Assembly (NCBI RefSeq): GCF_001613935.1
Contig: NZ_LQCI01000003.1
Location: forward strand, 62,001-126,000
Length of the DNA stretch: 64,000 nt
Direction of reading: 5' to 3'
Source of the DNA: Amycolatopsis regifaucium
Lineage (GTDB): Bacteria; Actinomycetota; Actinomycetes; Mycobacteriales; Pseudonocardiaceae
Shown: in pieces, positions 8,502 through 17,779 of the stretch
Layout: every line of letters starts with the position of its first letter
How positions within the stretch are numbered: position 1 is the first letter of the stretch
The notes under the pieces: model-generated
What the model was told of the DNA's origin: nothing
Seen by the model: only the letters and a program-made list of their open reading frames with translations
Databases searched by the model: none
Position numbers and translations under genes: made by a program

Positions 8502-9236
8502 GTGACCTATCGACCCCCGCGTGAGTCGCTCGCCCAGATCCTCGGCGGGCGGCGTGGCGCCCTCGACGCGAGCATCCCGCCCGCGGCCTTCGTCGTCGGC
8601 TGGCTGATCGCGGACCAGTCGATCGCCTGGGGCGCCGGTGCGGCCATCGGCGTGGCGGTGCTGCTCGGTGCCTACCGGGTCGCGCGCGGCGACAAGGCGC
8701 GTGCGGTCGTGGTGAGCCTCGCCGCGGTGATCGCCGCCGCGTTGATCGCCCTGCACACCGGCCGCGCCCAGGACTTCTTCCTCATCCAGCTGCTGTCCAA
8801 TGTGGCCAGCGCGCTGCTATGGGCGGCCAGCATCGTGATCCGGTGGCCGTTGCTCGGCGTCGTGGTGGGGCTCGTCATCGGGCAGAAGACGCGCTGGCGC
8901 CGTGATCCCGCGCTGCTGCGCGCGTATTCGCGGGCGAGCTGGGTGTGGGTGTTCCTGCAGTACACGCTGCGCGTGGCCGTGTTCGGCTCGCTGTGGTGGA
9001 GCGGGCAGGTGGTCGCGCTCGGCATCGCGCGCACGGTGTTGTCCTGGCCTCTTGTCGCGGTGACGGTCGCGGTGAGCGGCTGGGTGCTGTACCGCACATT
9101 GCCGCCGGAACATCCCGGTCTGCGCGTCGTGGAAGACCGGATCGTGGAAGAGCCGGTCGTGGAAGGCGATGGCGACGCGGACGCGGCGGGCAAGAACCCC
9201 TCCGGCTCCGGGTCCGACGGGCTACCCGGGACATAA
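8502..9236 (+). CDS. DUF3159 integral membrane protein
   Basis: 244 residues from the GTG at 8502, giving the family's usual N-terminus RPPRESLAQILGGRRGALD. Five or six hydrophobic segments follow. The signatures TGRAQDFFLIQLLSNVASAL and GQKTRWRRDPALLRAYSRAS are characteristic of DUF3159, an actinobacterial family of unknown function. The C-terminal 35 residues are acidic and disordered. No clear Shine-Dalgarno precedes the GTG, so the message may be leaderless. The 270 bases upstream contain only a small hairpin (ACCTCC at 8373-8378 with GGAGGT at 8385-8390). Confidence 0.8.
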   Translation: MTYRPPRESLAQILGGRRGALDASIPPAAFVVGWLIADQSIAWGAGAAIGVAVLLGAYRVARGDKARAVVVSLAAVIAAALIALHTGRAQDFFLIQLLSNVASALLWAASIVIRWPLLGVVVGLVIGQKTRWRRDPALLRAYSRASWVWVFLQYTLRVAVFGSLWWSGQVVALGIARTVLSWPLVAVTVAVSGWVLYRTLPPEHPGLRVVEDRIVEEPVVEGDGDADAAGKNPSGSGSDGLPGT

Positions 9237-9239
9237 GGC

Positions 9240-9271
9240 GGCCCCCGGCGAGGGGGGAGGGTCCGGGGGCC
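9240..9271 (+). terminator. Hairpin terminator after the DUF3159 gene
   Basis: A 9-bp all-GC stem (9240-9248 with 9263-9271) starts four bases after the TAA. There is no T-run close by, but TTTTAG follows about 45 bases on. It separates convergent genes. Confidence 0.55.
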
Positions 9272-9320
9272 GGGTCCTACGGTACCCGGACTTCGGGCCC
9301 GGAGTCGATGGTTTGGTCTT

Positions 9321-10301
9321 TTAGGGGCCGTTTTCGGTGTTATTTCCTCCGGCCGCCGGGCGTGGCGCCCCTTCCCCATACGCGTCGACGGCGGCGAGCC
9401 AAGCGGCGCCGAGCACCCCGTCGGTGCTGGTCAGCACCTCGATTCCGGTCAACGCGGCGCGGACTTTCGCGCCGACCGGGCCCGCCGGGGACAGCACGGC
9501 ACCCACGAGGACGACCGGTGTGGTCTCGCCGGGCTCGCGCGCGGCCATGACGTTGGTCACCAGAAGCCGCGCCGCTTCGGCGGTGATCCGGTCCGCTGTC
9601 ACGTCACCGGCGCGGTCGGCTTCGCTGACCAACGGGGCGAATCTGGCGAGCCGGATCGGCGCCTCGGCGTTGGCGCTCGTGATGAGCGCGTACATCGCCG
9701 CCGTCCTGGCTTCGGGATCGCTCACGTCCACTGCGGACGGTCCGCGCGCCTCGGCGAGGACGGCGGTCGCGAGCGGGCCGAGTTCGTCACCGCGGCCGAG
9801 AGCATCCAATGTGGAGCGAACGGCTTCGCGGCCGAGCCAGTACGCGGAACCTTCGTCACCGAGCAACCAGCCGTAGCCGCCGAACGTGGAGACCATCCGC
9901 CTGCCGCGGATCCGGCCCGCGATCGATCCGGTGCCCGCGATGAGCACCGAACCGTCCGGCGCGGAGGTGGCCGACGCGTAGGCGACCTCGGAGTCGGGGA
10001 CCGTCCGCACTGGACTGATCCCCAGGTTCTTCCAAGTGGCCGCGAAGATCTCCCCGATCGACGGATCGCTCAGTTTGCTGACGCCCGCCATGCCGACGAC
10101 GCACGCCGCCGTCGCGGCCGGGTCGAGCCCGCCCAGTGCGCCGGTGATCGCGCTCGCGATCCGCGCGGCGGCTTCCCGCGGCGGATGGGAGTTGGGATTC
10201 GCGCCGCCCGCGTGTCCGGAGCCGAGGACGGCGCCGGAGGCGTCGACGACGATCGCTCGCGTCGACGTCCCTCCGGCGTCCACTCCGATGACGTGAGTCA
10301 C
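9321..10301 (-). CDS. nagK: N-acetylglucosamine kinase (BadF/BadG/BcrA/BcrD ATPase family)
   Basis: 326 residues, GTG start. Adenosine- and phosphate-binding motifs of the ASKHA fold are visible: IGVDAGGTSTRA at the N-terminus, LIAGTGSIAGRI near residue 120 and FGGYGWLLGDEGSAYWLG near 145. The last is characteristic of GlcNAc kinases. The enzyme phosphorylates GlcNAc, probably recycled cell-wall or chitin-derived sugar, to GlcNAc-6-phosphate in the cytoplasm. Its start overlaps the stop of the upstream SIS gene by four bases (GTGA), showing coupling, and the pair is preceded by a DasR-type operator. Confidence 0.85.
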   Translation of the reverse strand: MTHVIGVDAGGTSTRAIVVDASGAVLGSGHAGGANPNSHPPREAAARIASAITGALGGLDPAATAACVVGMAGVSKLSDPSIGEIFAATWKNLGISPVRTVPDSEVAYASATSAPDGSVLIAGTGSIAGRIRGRRMVSTFGGYGWLLGDEGSAYWLGREAVRSTLDALGRGDELGPLATAVLAEARGPSAVDVSDPEARTAAMYALITSANAEAPIRLARFAPLVSEADRAGDVTADRITAEAARLLVTNVMAAREPGETTPVVLVGAVLSPAGPVGAKVRAALTGIEVLTSTDGVLGAAWLAAVDAYGEGAPRPAAGGNNTENGP

Positions 10302-11341
10302 CGTGTCTTGGTCACCTTCAGCAGCCCTCGGGGACTGTCCGGGTCACCGCCGCGCGCCAGCGAAAGCCCGAGAGCGATCCGCTGGATGGGCAGGATCTCC
10401 AGAATCGGGGCGACCTCTTCGGCCGAAGGGGCGACACCGATCCGCAGTGCGGCGGGGACGTCGGCCGCGGCGGAGCCGACCGCGAGCACGTCCGCCCCGC
10501 GTTTGCCGACGGCCTCGACGACCTCTTGCATCGCGCCCACCCCGTGGCCCTTGCTCGTCACCGCGAGCACCGCGGTCTCGCCGTTGACGGCGGCGACCGG
10601 GCCGTGGAGCAGATCCGCGCCGCTGTACGCGCGGGCCGCGAGGTAACTGGTTTCGGCGAGCTTCAGCGAACCTTCGAGCGCCGTGGCGTAGGAGTAGCCG
10701 CGGCCGGTGGTGAGCACCCGGTCGACGAAGCGGTAGCGATCCACCGCCCGCTGGACACCTTCGTCGGCGCCGTCGAGGGTCTGCTGCGCGAGCTCGCCCA
10801 GCCGCTCCGCGTCCTCGCCCTTGCCACCGCGAACCGCGTCGATCAGAAGGTAAAGCGAAAGCAAGGTGGCGGAGTACGTCTTCGTCGCGGCGACCGCCTT
10901 TTCCAGTCCCGCGCCGATGTCGACGCCGAGTTCGGCGGCGGCACGAAGCGGGGAGTCGGGGGTGTTGGTGACCGAAACGGTCAACGCCCCCTGGCGACGC
11001 GCCGTTTCGGTGACCTCGATGAGATCCGGCGAACCACCGCTTTGGCTTACTGTGATGAAGAGAACGTCCCGCAGATCGGGACGGGCACCGTACAAAGTGG
11101 CGGTGGAGGGTGAGACGAGACCGCAGGGGAGACCGAGGAGTACTTCGATCAGGTACTTCGCATACAGGGCGGCGTGGTCACTGGAACCGCGCGCGGCGAG
11201 CAGTGCGAACCTGGGCGGGCGCTTGGAGATGGCTTCGGCCACCTCGGCGATTTCGGCCTGTCGCTCCACGATTCCTGCCAGAATGGCGGGTTGCTGGGAG
11301 ATCTCCGCGGCCATGTGCTCGCCGGGGCGCTGTTCGGTCAT
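10298..11341 (-). CDS. SIS-domain sugar-phosphate isomerase/deaminase (NagB-II/GlmS-C type)
   Basis: 347 residues from the ATG at 11341, chosen because GGAAGGGAACG precedes it; a GTG five codons upstream has no site. Two tandem SIS domains are present: LLAARGSSDHAALYAKYLIE and ISVSQSGG-like VSQSGGSPDLIEV in the first, and the second around SYATALEGSLKLAETSYL. There is no glutaminase domain. Such proteins deaminate or isomerise amino-sugar phosphates such as glucosamine-6-phosphate. With the coupled nagK it fits amino-sugar catabolism controlled by the neighbouring DasR homologue. Confidence 0.85.
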   Translation of the reverse strand: MTEQRPGEHMAAEISQQPAILAGIVERQAEIAEVAEAISKRPPRFALLAARGSSDHAALYAKYLIEVLLGLPCGLVSPSTATLYGARPDLRDVLFITVSQSGGSPDLIEVTETARRQGALTVSVTNTPDSPLRAAAELGVDIGAGLEKAVAATKTYSATLLSLYLLIDAVRGGKGEDAERLGELAQQTLDGADEGVQRAVDRYRFVDRVLTTGRGYSYATALEGSLKLAETSYLAARAYSGADLLHGPVAAVNGETAVLAVTSKGHGVGAMQEVVEAVGKRGADVLAVGSAAADVPAALRIGVAPSAEEVAPILEILPIQRIALGLSLARGGDPDSPRGLLKVTKTR

Positions 11342-11378
11342 CTCGTTCCCTTCCACCGGGACGTACTTCGTCCCCCGA

Positions 11379-11394
11379 GTAGGTCTAGACCAAT
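11379..11394. promoter_or_regulatory. dre-type DasR operator
   Basis: The perfect palindrome GGTCTAGACC (11382-11391) inside AGTAGGTCTAGACCAA matches the core of the Streptomyces DasR responsive element (TGGTCTAGACCA). It sits about 40 bases before the SIS gene start and 90 bases before the dasR-like gene, so it can control the divergent pair. Confidence 0.85.
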
Positions 11395-11481
11395 GCTAGC
11401 CCGAATGGACGTTTGTGGTGAAGGGTACGTTTCCTAGCGGGGCAGGTGCGCGTTTGAGTGGGAAGGCTTAGGGAGTCGGTC

Positions 11482-12237
11482 ATGTTGGAGACAACCACCG
11501 CGGGTGAGGCGGGCGCTGCAGCAGGGATGCGCGGACAGCGCGAACCCAAATACTGGGCGCTGAAGCAGCACCTGCTCGATCTGCTCGACGCGTTGCCGCC
11601 GGGCTCGCCGATTCCGACGGAACGGGCACTGGCGGGTGAATTCACCGTATCGCGCACCACGGTCCGCCAAGCGCTCGCCGACCTCACCGCCGAGGGCAGA
11701 CTCCACCGCGTTCAGGGCAAAGGCACCTTCGCCGCCGAGCCGAAACTCGCGCAGCGCCTGCAGTTGTCGTCCTACACCGAGGACATGCACAAGCAGGGCC
11801 TCAAACCGTCGTCGAAGCTGCTGGAGATCGACGAACTCCCGGTGGAAGCCGATCTCGCCAAACTTCTCGGAATCCGGGTCGGCGCGAAGATCCTCCGTCT
11901 TCGCCGTATCCGGCTGGCCGATTCGCAGCCGATGGCGCTGGAGACCACGCATCTCCCACTCGGCCGGTTCCGCGGTTTGCGCAAGCACGTTTCCGCAGGT
12001 GGTTCCCTGTACGCCGTGCTGAGGGAGCACTACGGCGTCGAGCTGGAAAGGGCCGAGGAAACGATCGAGACAGCGCTCGCCGGACCGCACGAGGCGGAGA
12101 TGCTCGGCGCCGATGTCGGGATGCCGATGTTGCTCCTTTCGCGGCATTCTTTCGCCACCGACGGAAAACCGGTCGAGTTCGCCCGCGCGATCTACCGGGG
12201 TGATCGTTACAAGTTCGTCACGACGCTCTTGCCTTGA
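11482..12237 (+). CDS. dasR: GntR/HutC-family regulator, DasR homologue
   Basis: 251 residues from the ATG at 11482 (GGGAG six bases before); a GTG eight codons upstream lacks a site. The N-terminal winged helix (TERALAGEFTVSRTTVRQAL, GRLHRVQGKGTF) is followed by a UTRA effector domain (SSYTEDMHKQGLKPSSKLL, ETTHLPLGRF, RAEETIETALAGPHEAE). Long stretches coincide with what I remember of Streptomyces DasR, the GlcN-6-P-responsive repressor of GlcNAc uptake, catabolism and many secondary-metabolite genes. It is divergent from the nagK operon, with a dre site between. A GAAACGTTTC palindrome lies just after the stop (12251-12260). Confidence 0.88.
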   Translation: MLETTTAGEAGAAAGMRGQREPKYWALKQHLLDLLDALPPGSPIPTERALAGEFTVSRTTVRQALADLTAEGRLHRVQGKGTFAAEPKLAQRLQLSSYTEDMHKQGLKPSSKLLEIDELPVEADLAKLLGIRVGAKILRLRRIRLADSQPMALETTHLPLGRFRGLRKHVSAGGSLYAVLREHYGVELERAEETIETALAGPHEAEMLGADVGMPMLLLSRHSFATDGKPVEFARAIYRGDRYKFVTTLLP

Positions 12238-12313
12238 GCGCGCGCTGACGGAAACGTTTCGCCGGGCGCTGCGCCGGAGCGAAGTCACGTAGATCTCGAA
12301 GGGTGCGCATTCT

Positions 12314-12325
12314 CTGACGTGTCAG
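12314..12325. promoter_or_regulatory. Possible operator before the MFS exporter
   Basis: CTGACGTGTCAG is a 5-bp inverted repeat with a 2-bp centre, 54 bases before the MFS start. Its size fits a TetR- or MarR-type site, but no cognate regulator is adjacent, so the call is weak. Confidence 0.3.
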
Positions 12326-12378
12326 GTAATTCTGGCTTTCTGGTGGCTTGGGGATGCGGGGCGTGATTCAGTCGTCCC

Positions 12379-13899
12379 ATGACTGACACGGCGGCGGGGA
12401 TTCGGTGGGGGACGCCGGTGGCGCGTGGCGTACTCGCCACGACCATCGTCGGCTCGGGCATGGCGATGCTCGACGGAACGATCATCAACGTCGCGTTGCC
12501 GAGGATCGGTGAAGAACTCGACGCGTCCGTCGCGGGTCTTCAATGGATCCTCGACGGCTACCTGCTCGCGCTCGCCGCGCTGATCCTCGTCGCCGGTTCG
12601 CTCGGCGACCGCTACGGCCGCCGCCGGATGTTCATCGTCGGCGTCGTCTGGTTCGGGATCGCGTCCGGGCTGTGCGCCGCCGCGACGACGACCGAGATGC
12701 TCGTCGCGACGCGGATCCTCCAGGGCATCGGGGGAGCTTTGCTCACGCCGGGCTCGCTCGCGATCCTGCAATCGTCCTTCGCCCACGACGACCGGGCCCG
12801 CGCGATCGGCGCGTGGTCCGGCCTCGGCGGGATCGCGGCGGCGATCGGCCCGCTGCTCGGCGGCGTACTGGTGCAGGTGTGGTCGTGGCGGCTGGCGTTC
12901 CTGATCAACCTGCCGCTGGCCGCCGTCTGCGTCCTGCTCGCCAAGCGCTACGTGCCCGAGTCCCGCGACGAAGAAGCGACCGGGCATCCGGACTTCGCCG
13001 CGGCCGCCGTCGGCGCGATCGGACTCGCCGGGCTGACCGGCGCACTGGTCGAAGCACCCGGGCGTGGCATCGGGGACGCCGTCGTCCTGGTCGCCATCGT
13101 GCTCGGCGTCACGGGGCTGGGGGCGTTCCTGGTGATCCAGCACCGCTCGGCCGACCCGCTGGTGCCGCCGAAACTGTTCCGCGACCGGACGTTCAGCCTC
13201 GCCAACGCGCTCACCTTCGTCGTCTATGCGGCACTCGGCGGCGTGATGATGCTGATGGTCATGCAGTTGCAGGTCTCGCTGGGCTATTCGCCGACCGCGG
13301 CCGGACTCGCCGGACTGCCGATCACCGTCATCATGCTGCTGTTCTCCGGCCGGTCGGGCGCGCTGGCGCAGCGGATCGGCCCGCGCGCGCAACTGGTCAT
13401 CGGCCCGATCCTGGTCGGCGTCGGCATGCTCCTGTTGCTGCGCGTCGGACCGGGGGCGTCGTATCTCGGCTCCGTGCTGCCCGCCGTCGTCGTGTTCGGG
13501 GCCGGCCTCGCGACGGTCGTCGCGCCGGTGACCGCCACGGTGCTGGCCGCCGCGCCGGACCGGTACGCCGGCGTGGCCTCCGGGGTCAACAACGCCATCG
13601 CCCGGTCCGGCGGGCTGCTCGCGATCGCCGTGCTGCCCGCCGTCGCCGGGCTCTCCGGCGCCGCCTACACCGATCCGGTCGCGCTGACGTCGGGATGGCG
13701 GACGGCGCTGCTGGTGTGCGCGGCGCTGGCCATCGGGGGCGGTTTGATCGCGCTCGGCATCCACAACGGCGTCCTCGCCGTGCCTCCGGCGGAACCGGCC
13801 GACGAGTCGCCGCATCCGGGTGACTGCCTTCACTGCGGGGTCGACTCGCCGCCGACGCACATCCGTCCCGCGGGTCATTCGAGCCAGCCGGGGTCATGA
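12379..13899 (+). CDS. MFS drug exporter, DHA2 family (14 transmembrane segments)
   Basis: 506 residues. Motif C-like features of drug:H+ antiporters are present: the N-terminal GSGMAMLDGTIINVALP, the motif A loop GSLGDRYGRRRMF between helices 2 and 3, and the RILQGIGGALLTPGSLAI segment. About 14 hydrophobic stretches fit the DHA2 group that exports antibiotics and dyes. The C-terminal tail (DCLHCGVDSPPTHIRPAGH) is hydrophilic with two cysteines and two histidines, a short tail often seen in actinobacterial members. It stands alone; substrate unknown. Confidence 0.85.
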   Translation: MTDTAAGIRWGTPVARGVLATTIVGSGMAMLDGTIINVALPRIGEELDASVAGLQWILDGYLLALAALILVAGSLGDRYGRRRMFIVGVVWFGIASGLCAAATTTEMLVATRILQGIGGALLTPGSLAILQSSFAHDDRARAIGAWSGLGGIAAAIGPLLGGVLVQVWSWRLAFLINLPLAAVCVLLAKRYVPESRDEEATGHPDFAAAAVGAIGLAGLTGALVEAPGRGIGDAVVLVAIVLGVTGLGAFLVIQHRSADPLVPPKLFRDRTFSLANALTFVVYAALGGVMMLMVMQLQVSLGYSPTAAGLAGLPITVIMLLFSGRSGALAQRIGPRAQLVIGPILVGVGMLLLLRVGPGASYLGSVLPAVVVFGAGLATVVAPVTATVLAAAPDRYAGVASGVNNAIARSGGLLAIAVLPAVAGLSGAAYTDPVALTSGWRTALLVCAALAIGGGLIALGIHNGVLAVPPAEPADESPHPGDCLHCGVDSPPTHIRPAGHSSQPGS

Positions 13900-13937
13900 G
13901 ACTGAAGATCCCGGGTCGCCAGGCACCTCGGCGGGTA

Positions 13938-13984
13938 GTGAAGGCCTCCTTCACTACCCTCAGCGTAGGCAAGGAGGCCTTCAC
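13938..13984. repeat. Palindromic intergenic repeat, family A copy 1
   Basis: Outer arms 13938-13951 and 13971-13984 are a perfect 14-bp inverted repeat. The left half is also a palindrome by itself (GTGAAGG/CCTTCAC, 13938-13954). It lies between convergent genes (MFS exporter and dehydratase). Copies of the same 47-bp layout are at 34957-35003 and 59836-59882. Confidence 0.9.
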
Positions 13985-14011
13985 GGCGAAGTGAGCAGGC
14001 GCCACCTTTCG

Positions 14012-14953
14012 CTAGTCGCTGAGGATCTCCGCCAGCATCGCCGGGTCCAGGTTCCCGCCCGAAACGACCGAGACGACCTTCCCCTCGGGCAGTTCGCCTC
14101 GGTGGAACAAGTACGCGGCGGTCGCGGTGGCGCCGCTCGGTTCGGCGATCAGCCTGGCGCGGTGCGCCAGCGTCCGGACGGACTGCCGGATCTCGTCCTC
14201 GGAAACGGTGATGACGTCGTCGAGCACCGTCTGGAGGTGGGCGAAGGTCAAGTCCGACGGCTGGGCGCGCAGGCCGTCGGCGATGGTCCGCGCCCGCCGG
14301 TCCATCGGCCATTCGATCCGCCTGCCCGCGCGCAGGCCTTCGGCGGTGTCGGCCGCGAGTTCGGGCTCGACGCCGATGACCTTCGCGCCGGGCAGCAGTG
14401 CCTTGATCGCCGTGCCGACGCCCGAGGCCAGTCCGCCGCCGCTGAGCGGGACGAGTACGACGCCGGCGTCGGGCAGGTCCTCGGCGATCTCCAGGCCGAC
14501 GGTGCCCTGTCCGGCGATGACGTCGCGGTGATCGAACGGCGGGATCGGGGTGAGGTTCCGTTCGGCGCCGACGGCGAGCGCGGAGGATTCCTGCCGGTCG
14601 ATCGGGACCTCGATGACTTCGGCTCCGAGCGCTTTGGTCGCTTCGATCTTGGCGCGCGGCGCGACGTCCGGAATGAGGATCACCGCGTGGATTCCGAACC
14701 GCTTCGCCGCGTAGGCGACCGCTTGCGCGTGGTTGCCGCTGGAGAACGCGACGACACCGCGGGCGCGCTGCTCTTCGTCCAGCGCCGCGATCGCGTTGTA
14801 CGCGCCGCGGATCTTGAACGCGCCGATTCCCTGCAGGCTTTCCGGCTTGAGCCATAACGGCGCCCACGACTGTGGCAGCAGCGGCGTGCGCACCGCGGCG
14901 CCCTTGATCCGGCTCGCCGCGGCGCGGATTTCCTCGATTGAGACCAGTTCCAT
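14012..14953 (-). CDS. Threonine/serine dehydratase (PLP fold type II)
   Basis: 313 residues. GIGAFKIRGAYNA carries the PLP-binding lysine, SSGNHAQAVAYAA is the phosphate-side asparagine loop and PLSGGGLASGVG is the glycine-rich PLP-phosphate cradle. The enzyme deaminates L-threonine or L-serine to a 2-oxo acid and ammonia. There is no C-terminal ACT regulatory domain, so it is the short catabolic-type enzyme (TdcB/serine racemase-like), not the isoleucine-regulated IlvA. The ATG at 14953 begins MELVSIEEIRAAASRIKG, the family's normal N-terminus. Confidence 0.88.
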   Translation of the reverse strand: MELVSIEEIRAAASRIKGAAVRTPLLPQSWAPLWLKPESLQGIGAFKIRGAYNAIAALDEEQRARGVVAFSSGNHAQAVAYAAKRFGIHAVILIPDVAPRAKIEATKALGAEVIEVPIDRQESSALAVGAERNLTPIPPFDHRDVIAGQGTVGLEIAEDLPDAGVVLVPLSGGGLASGVGTAIKALLPGAKVIGVEPELAADTAEGLRAGRRIEWPMDRRARTIADGLRAQPSDLTFAHLQTVLDDVITVSEDEIRQSVRTLAHRARLIAEPSGATATAAYLFHRGELPEGKVVSVVSGGNLDPAMLAEILSD

Positions 14954-15103
14954 ATGCCTGAGTATGTCAAGGAATTGTGAACAGTTGATAGTCCTTTTTG
15001 GACAGACGGCGTGGCGCTGCTCACGTGTGGGCAACGAAGGGAGCATCCCGTGCGCCTTATTCGTTAGGACCGAGTGAGGACCGACTAGCTGCAGAACGGG
15101 ATC

Positions 15104-15817
15104 ATGACCAAGGAGACTTCCGAGAAAGACACCGAAAAGACCGAGAAGCAGGGGCGGATCGTCCAGGTGCTGGCGGCCGCGATGGCCGCGATCACCGCCG
15201 CGATGCTGGGTTCCACGCTTGGCGTCGCGGGAACGGTGGCGGGCGCGGGGCTGGCGAGTGTCATCACGACGCTCGGCGGCGAGCTGTACCTGCGTTCGCT
15301 GCAGCGGACGCGTGACGCCGCGCTGAAGGCGCGCGAGGTACTGACCGTGCCAGGGCGGCGCCGGGTGCTCGGCCCCGATGAGCAGGAGACCGTGCGGTTG
15401 AAGCCGCCGGAGGGCGACGAGGAGTCGTCCGGGCGCAAGTTCCAGCCGCGCTGGGCGGTGATCGCCGGCGTCAGCGTCGTGGCGTTCGCGGTGGCGCTCG
15501 TCGCCATCACCGGCTTCGAGGGCGCGACGGGGAAGACCTTCGGTGGCGGAACCGGGACGACCATAGGCAAGATCATCGGTGGCGGACCTGCCCAGGAGCA
15601 GCCGCGGGAGAAGCACGACACTCCGCCGTCGACCTCTCCGTCGGAGACCCGGGACGACCAGTCCGAGACGCCGCCGTCGACCGCCCCGTCCAGTCCGGCG
15701 ACGCCCACGACGCCGCCGTCGACAACGACGTCGGCGCCGCCTCCGACGACGCCTTCGACCACTCAGGCGCCTCCGACGACTCCGTCCGCGCCCGCCTCCG
15801 GCACCCCTGCCCCCTGA
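15104..15817 (+). CDS. Actinobacterial two-helix membrane protein with Thr/Pro-rich tail
   Basis: 237 residues. A charged N-terminus (KETSEKDTEKTEKQG) precedes a hydrophobic hairpin-like segment (about 22-57, VLAAAMAAITAAMLGSTLG). A basic region with LYLRSLQRTRDAALKAREVL follows, then a second membrane segment (about 118-137, WAVIAGVSVVAFAVALVAIT). The last 80 residues are Ser/Thr/Pro-rich and probably exposed outside. No enzymatic motif. Family and function not recognised. Confidence 0.65.
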   Translation: MTKETSEKDTEKTEKQGRIVQVLAAAMAAITAAMLGSTLGVAGTVAGAGLASVITTLGGELYLRSLQRTRDAALKAREVLTVPGRRRVLGPDEQETVRLKPPEGDEESSGRKFQPRWAVIAGVSVVAFAVALVAITGFEGATGKTFGGGTGTTIGKIIGGGPAQEQPREKHDTPPSTSPSETRDDQSETPPSTAPSSPATPTTPPSTTTSAPPPTTPSTTQAPPTTPSAPASGTPAP

Positions 15818-15826
15818 CCCGCGCCC

Positions 15827-15903
15827 CACTCCCGCGTTTCGTCCTCTAAATGCGGTAGTTCGCGATGCCAACTACCGCGTTTAGAGGACGAAACGCGGGA
15901 GTG
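15827..15903. repeat. Palindromic intergenic repeat, family B copy 2
   Basis: Arms 15827-15860 and 15870-15903 pair over 34 bp with one mismatch and a 9-nt centre. Inside each arm CCGCGTTT pairs with AAATGCGG or AAACGCGG around the constant loop CGTCCTCT (complement AGAGGACG). It lies between convergent genes and stops seven bases before the thiE stop codon. Confidence 0.92.
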
Positions 15904-15909
15904 AGGGGG

Positions 15910-16575
15910 TCAGGGGAGGGCGGAGCGAAGGGTGCGAGCGGCCGCTTCGGGGTCTTCAGCCTCGGTGATCGCCCGGACGACGACGATCCGTGACGCGCCC
16001 GCCTCCAGCACCTCGGGCAGGCGTTCGGCGTCGATCCCGCCGATCGCGAACCACGGCCGCGACGTTCCGAAGGCCGCCGTCTCGCGCACCAGGCCGAGCC
16101 CGGGAGCGGACCGGCCCGGCTTCGTCGGCGTCGGCCAGCACGGGCCGGTGCAGAAGTAGTCCACGCCGGATTCCTCGGCCGCGGCCTTGGCCTGCTCGGC
16201 CGAATGGGTGGACCGGCCGAGCACCACGTCGTCCCCGAGCACGCGCCGCGCCAGCGACACCGGGATGTCGTCCTGGCCGAGGTGCAGCACGTGCGCGCCC
16301 AAAGCGAGCGCGACGTCCGCGCGGTCGTTCACCGCCAGGAGTTTGCCGTGCTTCTCGCACGCTTCCGCGAGCACTTCCAACGCCGCGATCTCGTGTTTCG
16401 CCTCGATCGGGGCGCCGCCGGTCTTGTCCCTCAGCTGGATGATGTCGACCCCGCCTGCCAGCGCCGCGTCGGCGAATTCGGTGAGGTCGCCGCGGGCGGA
16501 CCGGGCGTCGGTGCAGAGGTACAGGCGGGCGTCCGCGAGCCGGGCGCGGATCTGCGAACCAGACAGGGTGGGCAT
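15910..16575 (-). CDS. thiE: Thiamine-phosphate synthase
   Basis: 221 residues, full length. ThiE joins HMP-pyrophosphate and the thiazole phosphate to give thiamine monophosphate. Characteristic segments are [64 protein letters not shown] and the phosphate-binding [17 protein letters not shown]. It is divergent from thiO. The TPP riboswitch between them is oriented toward thiO, so thiE is not obviously under riboswitch control. Confidence 0.95.
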   Translation of the reverse strand: MPTLSGSQIRARLADARLYLCTDARSARGDLTEFADAALAGGVDIIQLRDKTGGAPIEAKHEIAALEVLAEACEKHGKLLAVNDRADVALALGAHVLHLGQDDIPVSLARRVLGDDVVLGRSTHSAEQAKAAAEESGVDYFCTGPCWPTPTKPGRSAPGLGLVRETAAFGTSRPWFAIGGIDAERLPEVLEAGASRIVVVRAITEAEDPEAAARTLRSALP

Positions 16576-16612
16576 GGCGGCGACGGTACCCGCGCGCTAC
16601 GGTGGGGTGGTC

Positions 16613-16698
16613 CGCACGGGAGCCCGAGGACGGGCTGAGAGGGAGCCGAAACCGCTCCGACCGTGGAACCTGATCCGGGTCATGCCGGCGCAGGGAGC
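16613..16698 (+). ncRNA. TPP riboswitch (THI element) upstream of thiO
   Basis: The conserved CTGAGAGGG (16635-16643) and the downstream ACCTGATCCGGGTCATGCC (from 16668) ending in GGCGCAGGGA identify a thiamine-pyrophosphate aptamer. The 3' AGGGAGCGAG serves as the thiO ribosome-binding site and overlaps the last aptamer strand, which suggests translational control. Confidence 0.95.
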
Positions 16699-16706
16699 GA
16701 GCGTTC

Positions 16707-17779
16707 ATGAGGGAACTTTCGGTAGTCGGCGGTGGGGTCATCGGCCTGTCGGTCGCCTGGCGCGCCGCCGCGCGCGGTCACCGCGTCACCGTGTACGACC
16801 CCGATCCCGGACGAGGGGCGTCGTGGCTCGCGGGCGGCATGCTGGCCCCGGTCACCGAAGCCTGGCCTGGCGAAGAAGACGTCCTCACCCTCGGCGAGGC
16901 GTCGTTGCGGCGGTGGCCGGATTTCGCCCGTGACCTGGCCGAAGAGGGGGTCGATCCGGGACTTTCGCCGCACGGCACGCTGGTCGTCGCGCTGGACAGC
17001 GCCGACGCGGGCAACCTCGAAATGCTGGCCGCGTACCTCACCGAACTCGGCCGCGAGGTCGAGCAGCTGACCGGCCGCGAGGCCCGCCGCGCCGAGCCGG
17101 GCCTCGCCGGTTCTGTCCGAAGTGGACTGCTGGTGCCCGGCGATCTGGCCGTGGACAACCGAAGACTGTTGCACGCGCTGAAGGACGCCTGCGGCAGGCA
17201 CGGCGTGGAGTTCCGCCGAGAGACGGTCACCGAGCTCGATGCCCTCGATGGCGACGTCGTCCTCGCCGCCGGTGCCTGGACCGGACGCCTGCATCCCGCG
17301 CTCGCGGGCGCCGTCCGCCCGCTGAAGGGCGAGATCCTCCGCCTGCGACCTCGTCGAGGCTGTCTGCCGCCGCCGGTCAGGACCGTCCGCGCGATGGTCG
17401 AAGGCCGCCCCATCTACCTCGTCCCGCGTGACGACGGCGAGCTCGTGCTGGGCGCGACTCAGTACGAGGCCGGTTTCGACGAGACCGTCACCGCACGAGG
17501 AGTCCGCGAGCTGCTCGAAGGCGCGGAGCGCGTCTTCCCGGGAATCGCCGAATACGAACTCGTCGAGATCGCCGCCGGACTGCGCGCGGCGAGTGTCGAC
17601 ACGATGCCCTTCATCGGTGAGCTGGGCGAAGGCGTCTTCGCCGCTACGGGCCACCATCGCAACGGCCTCCTGATGGCCCCGGTCACCGCGGACGCCGCGG
17701 TCGCCTGGCTGGATGGCGGTCCGTTGCCGGACGAGGTCGCGGCGGCCACGCCGTCGCGGCGAAGCGAGGAGCGGGTGTG

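Noticed and set aside
12251..12260. GAAACGTTTC palindrome as a LacI-family operator
   Set aside because: It is a single 10-bp palindrome just after a stop codon with no LacI-type gene nearby; chance is possible.
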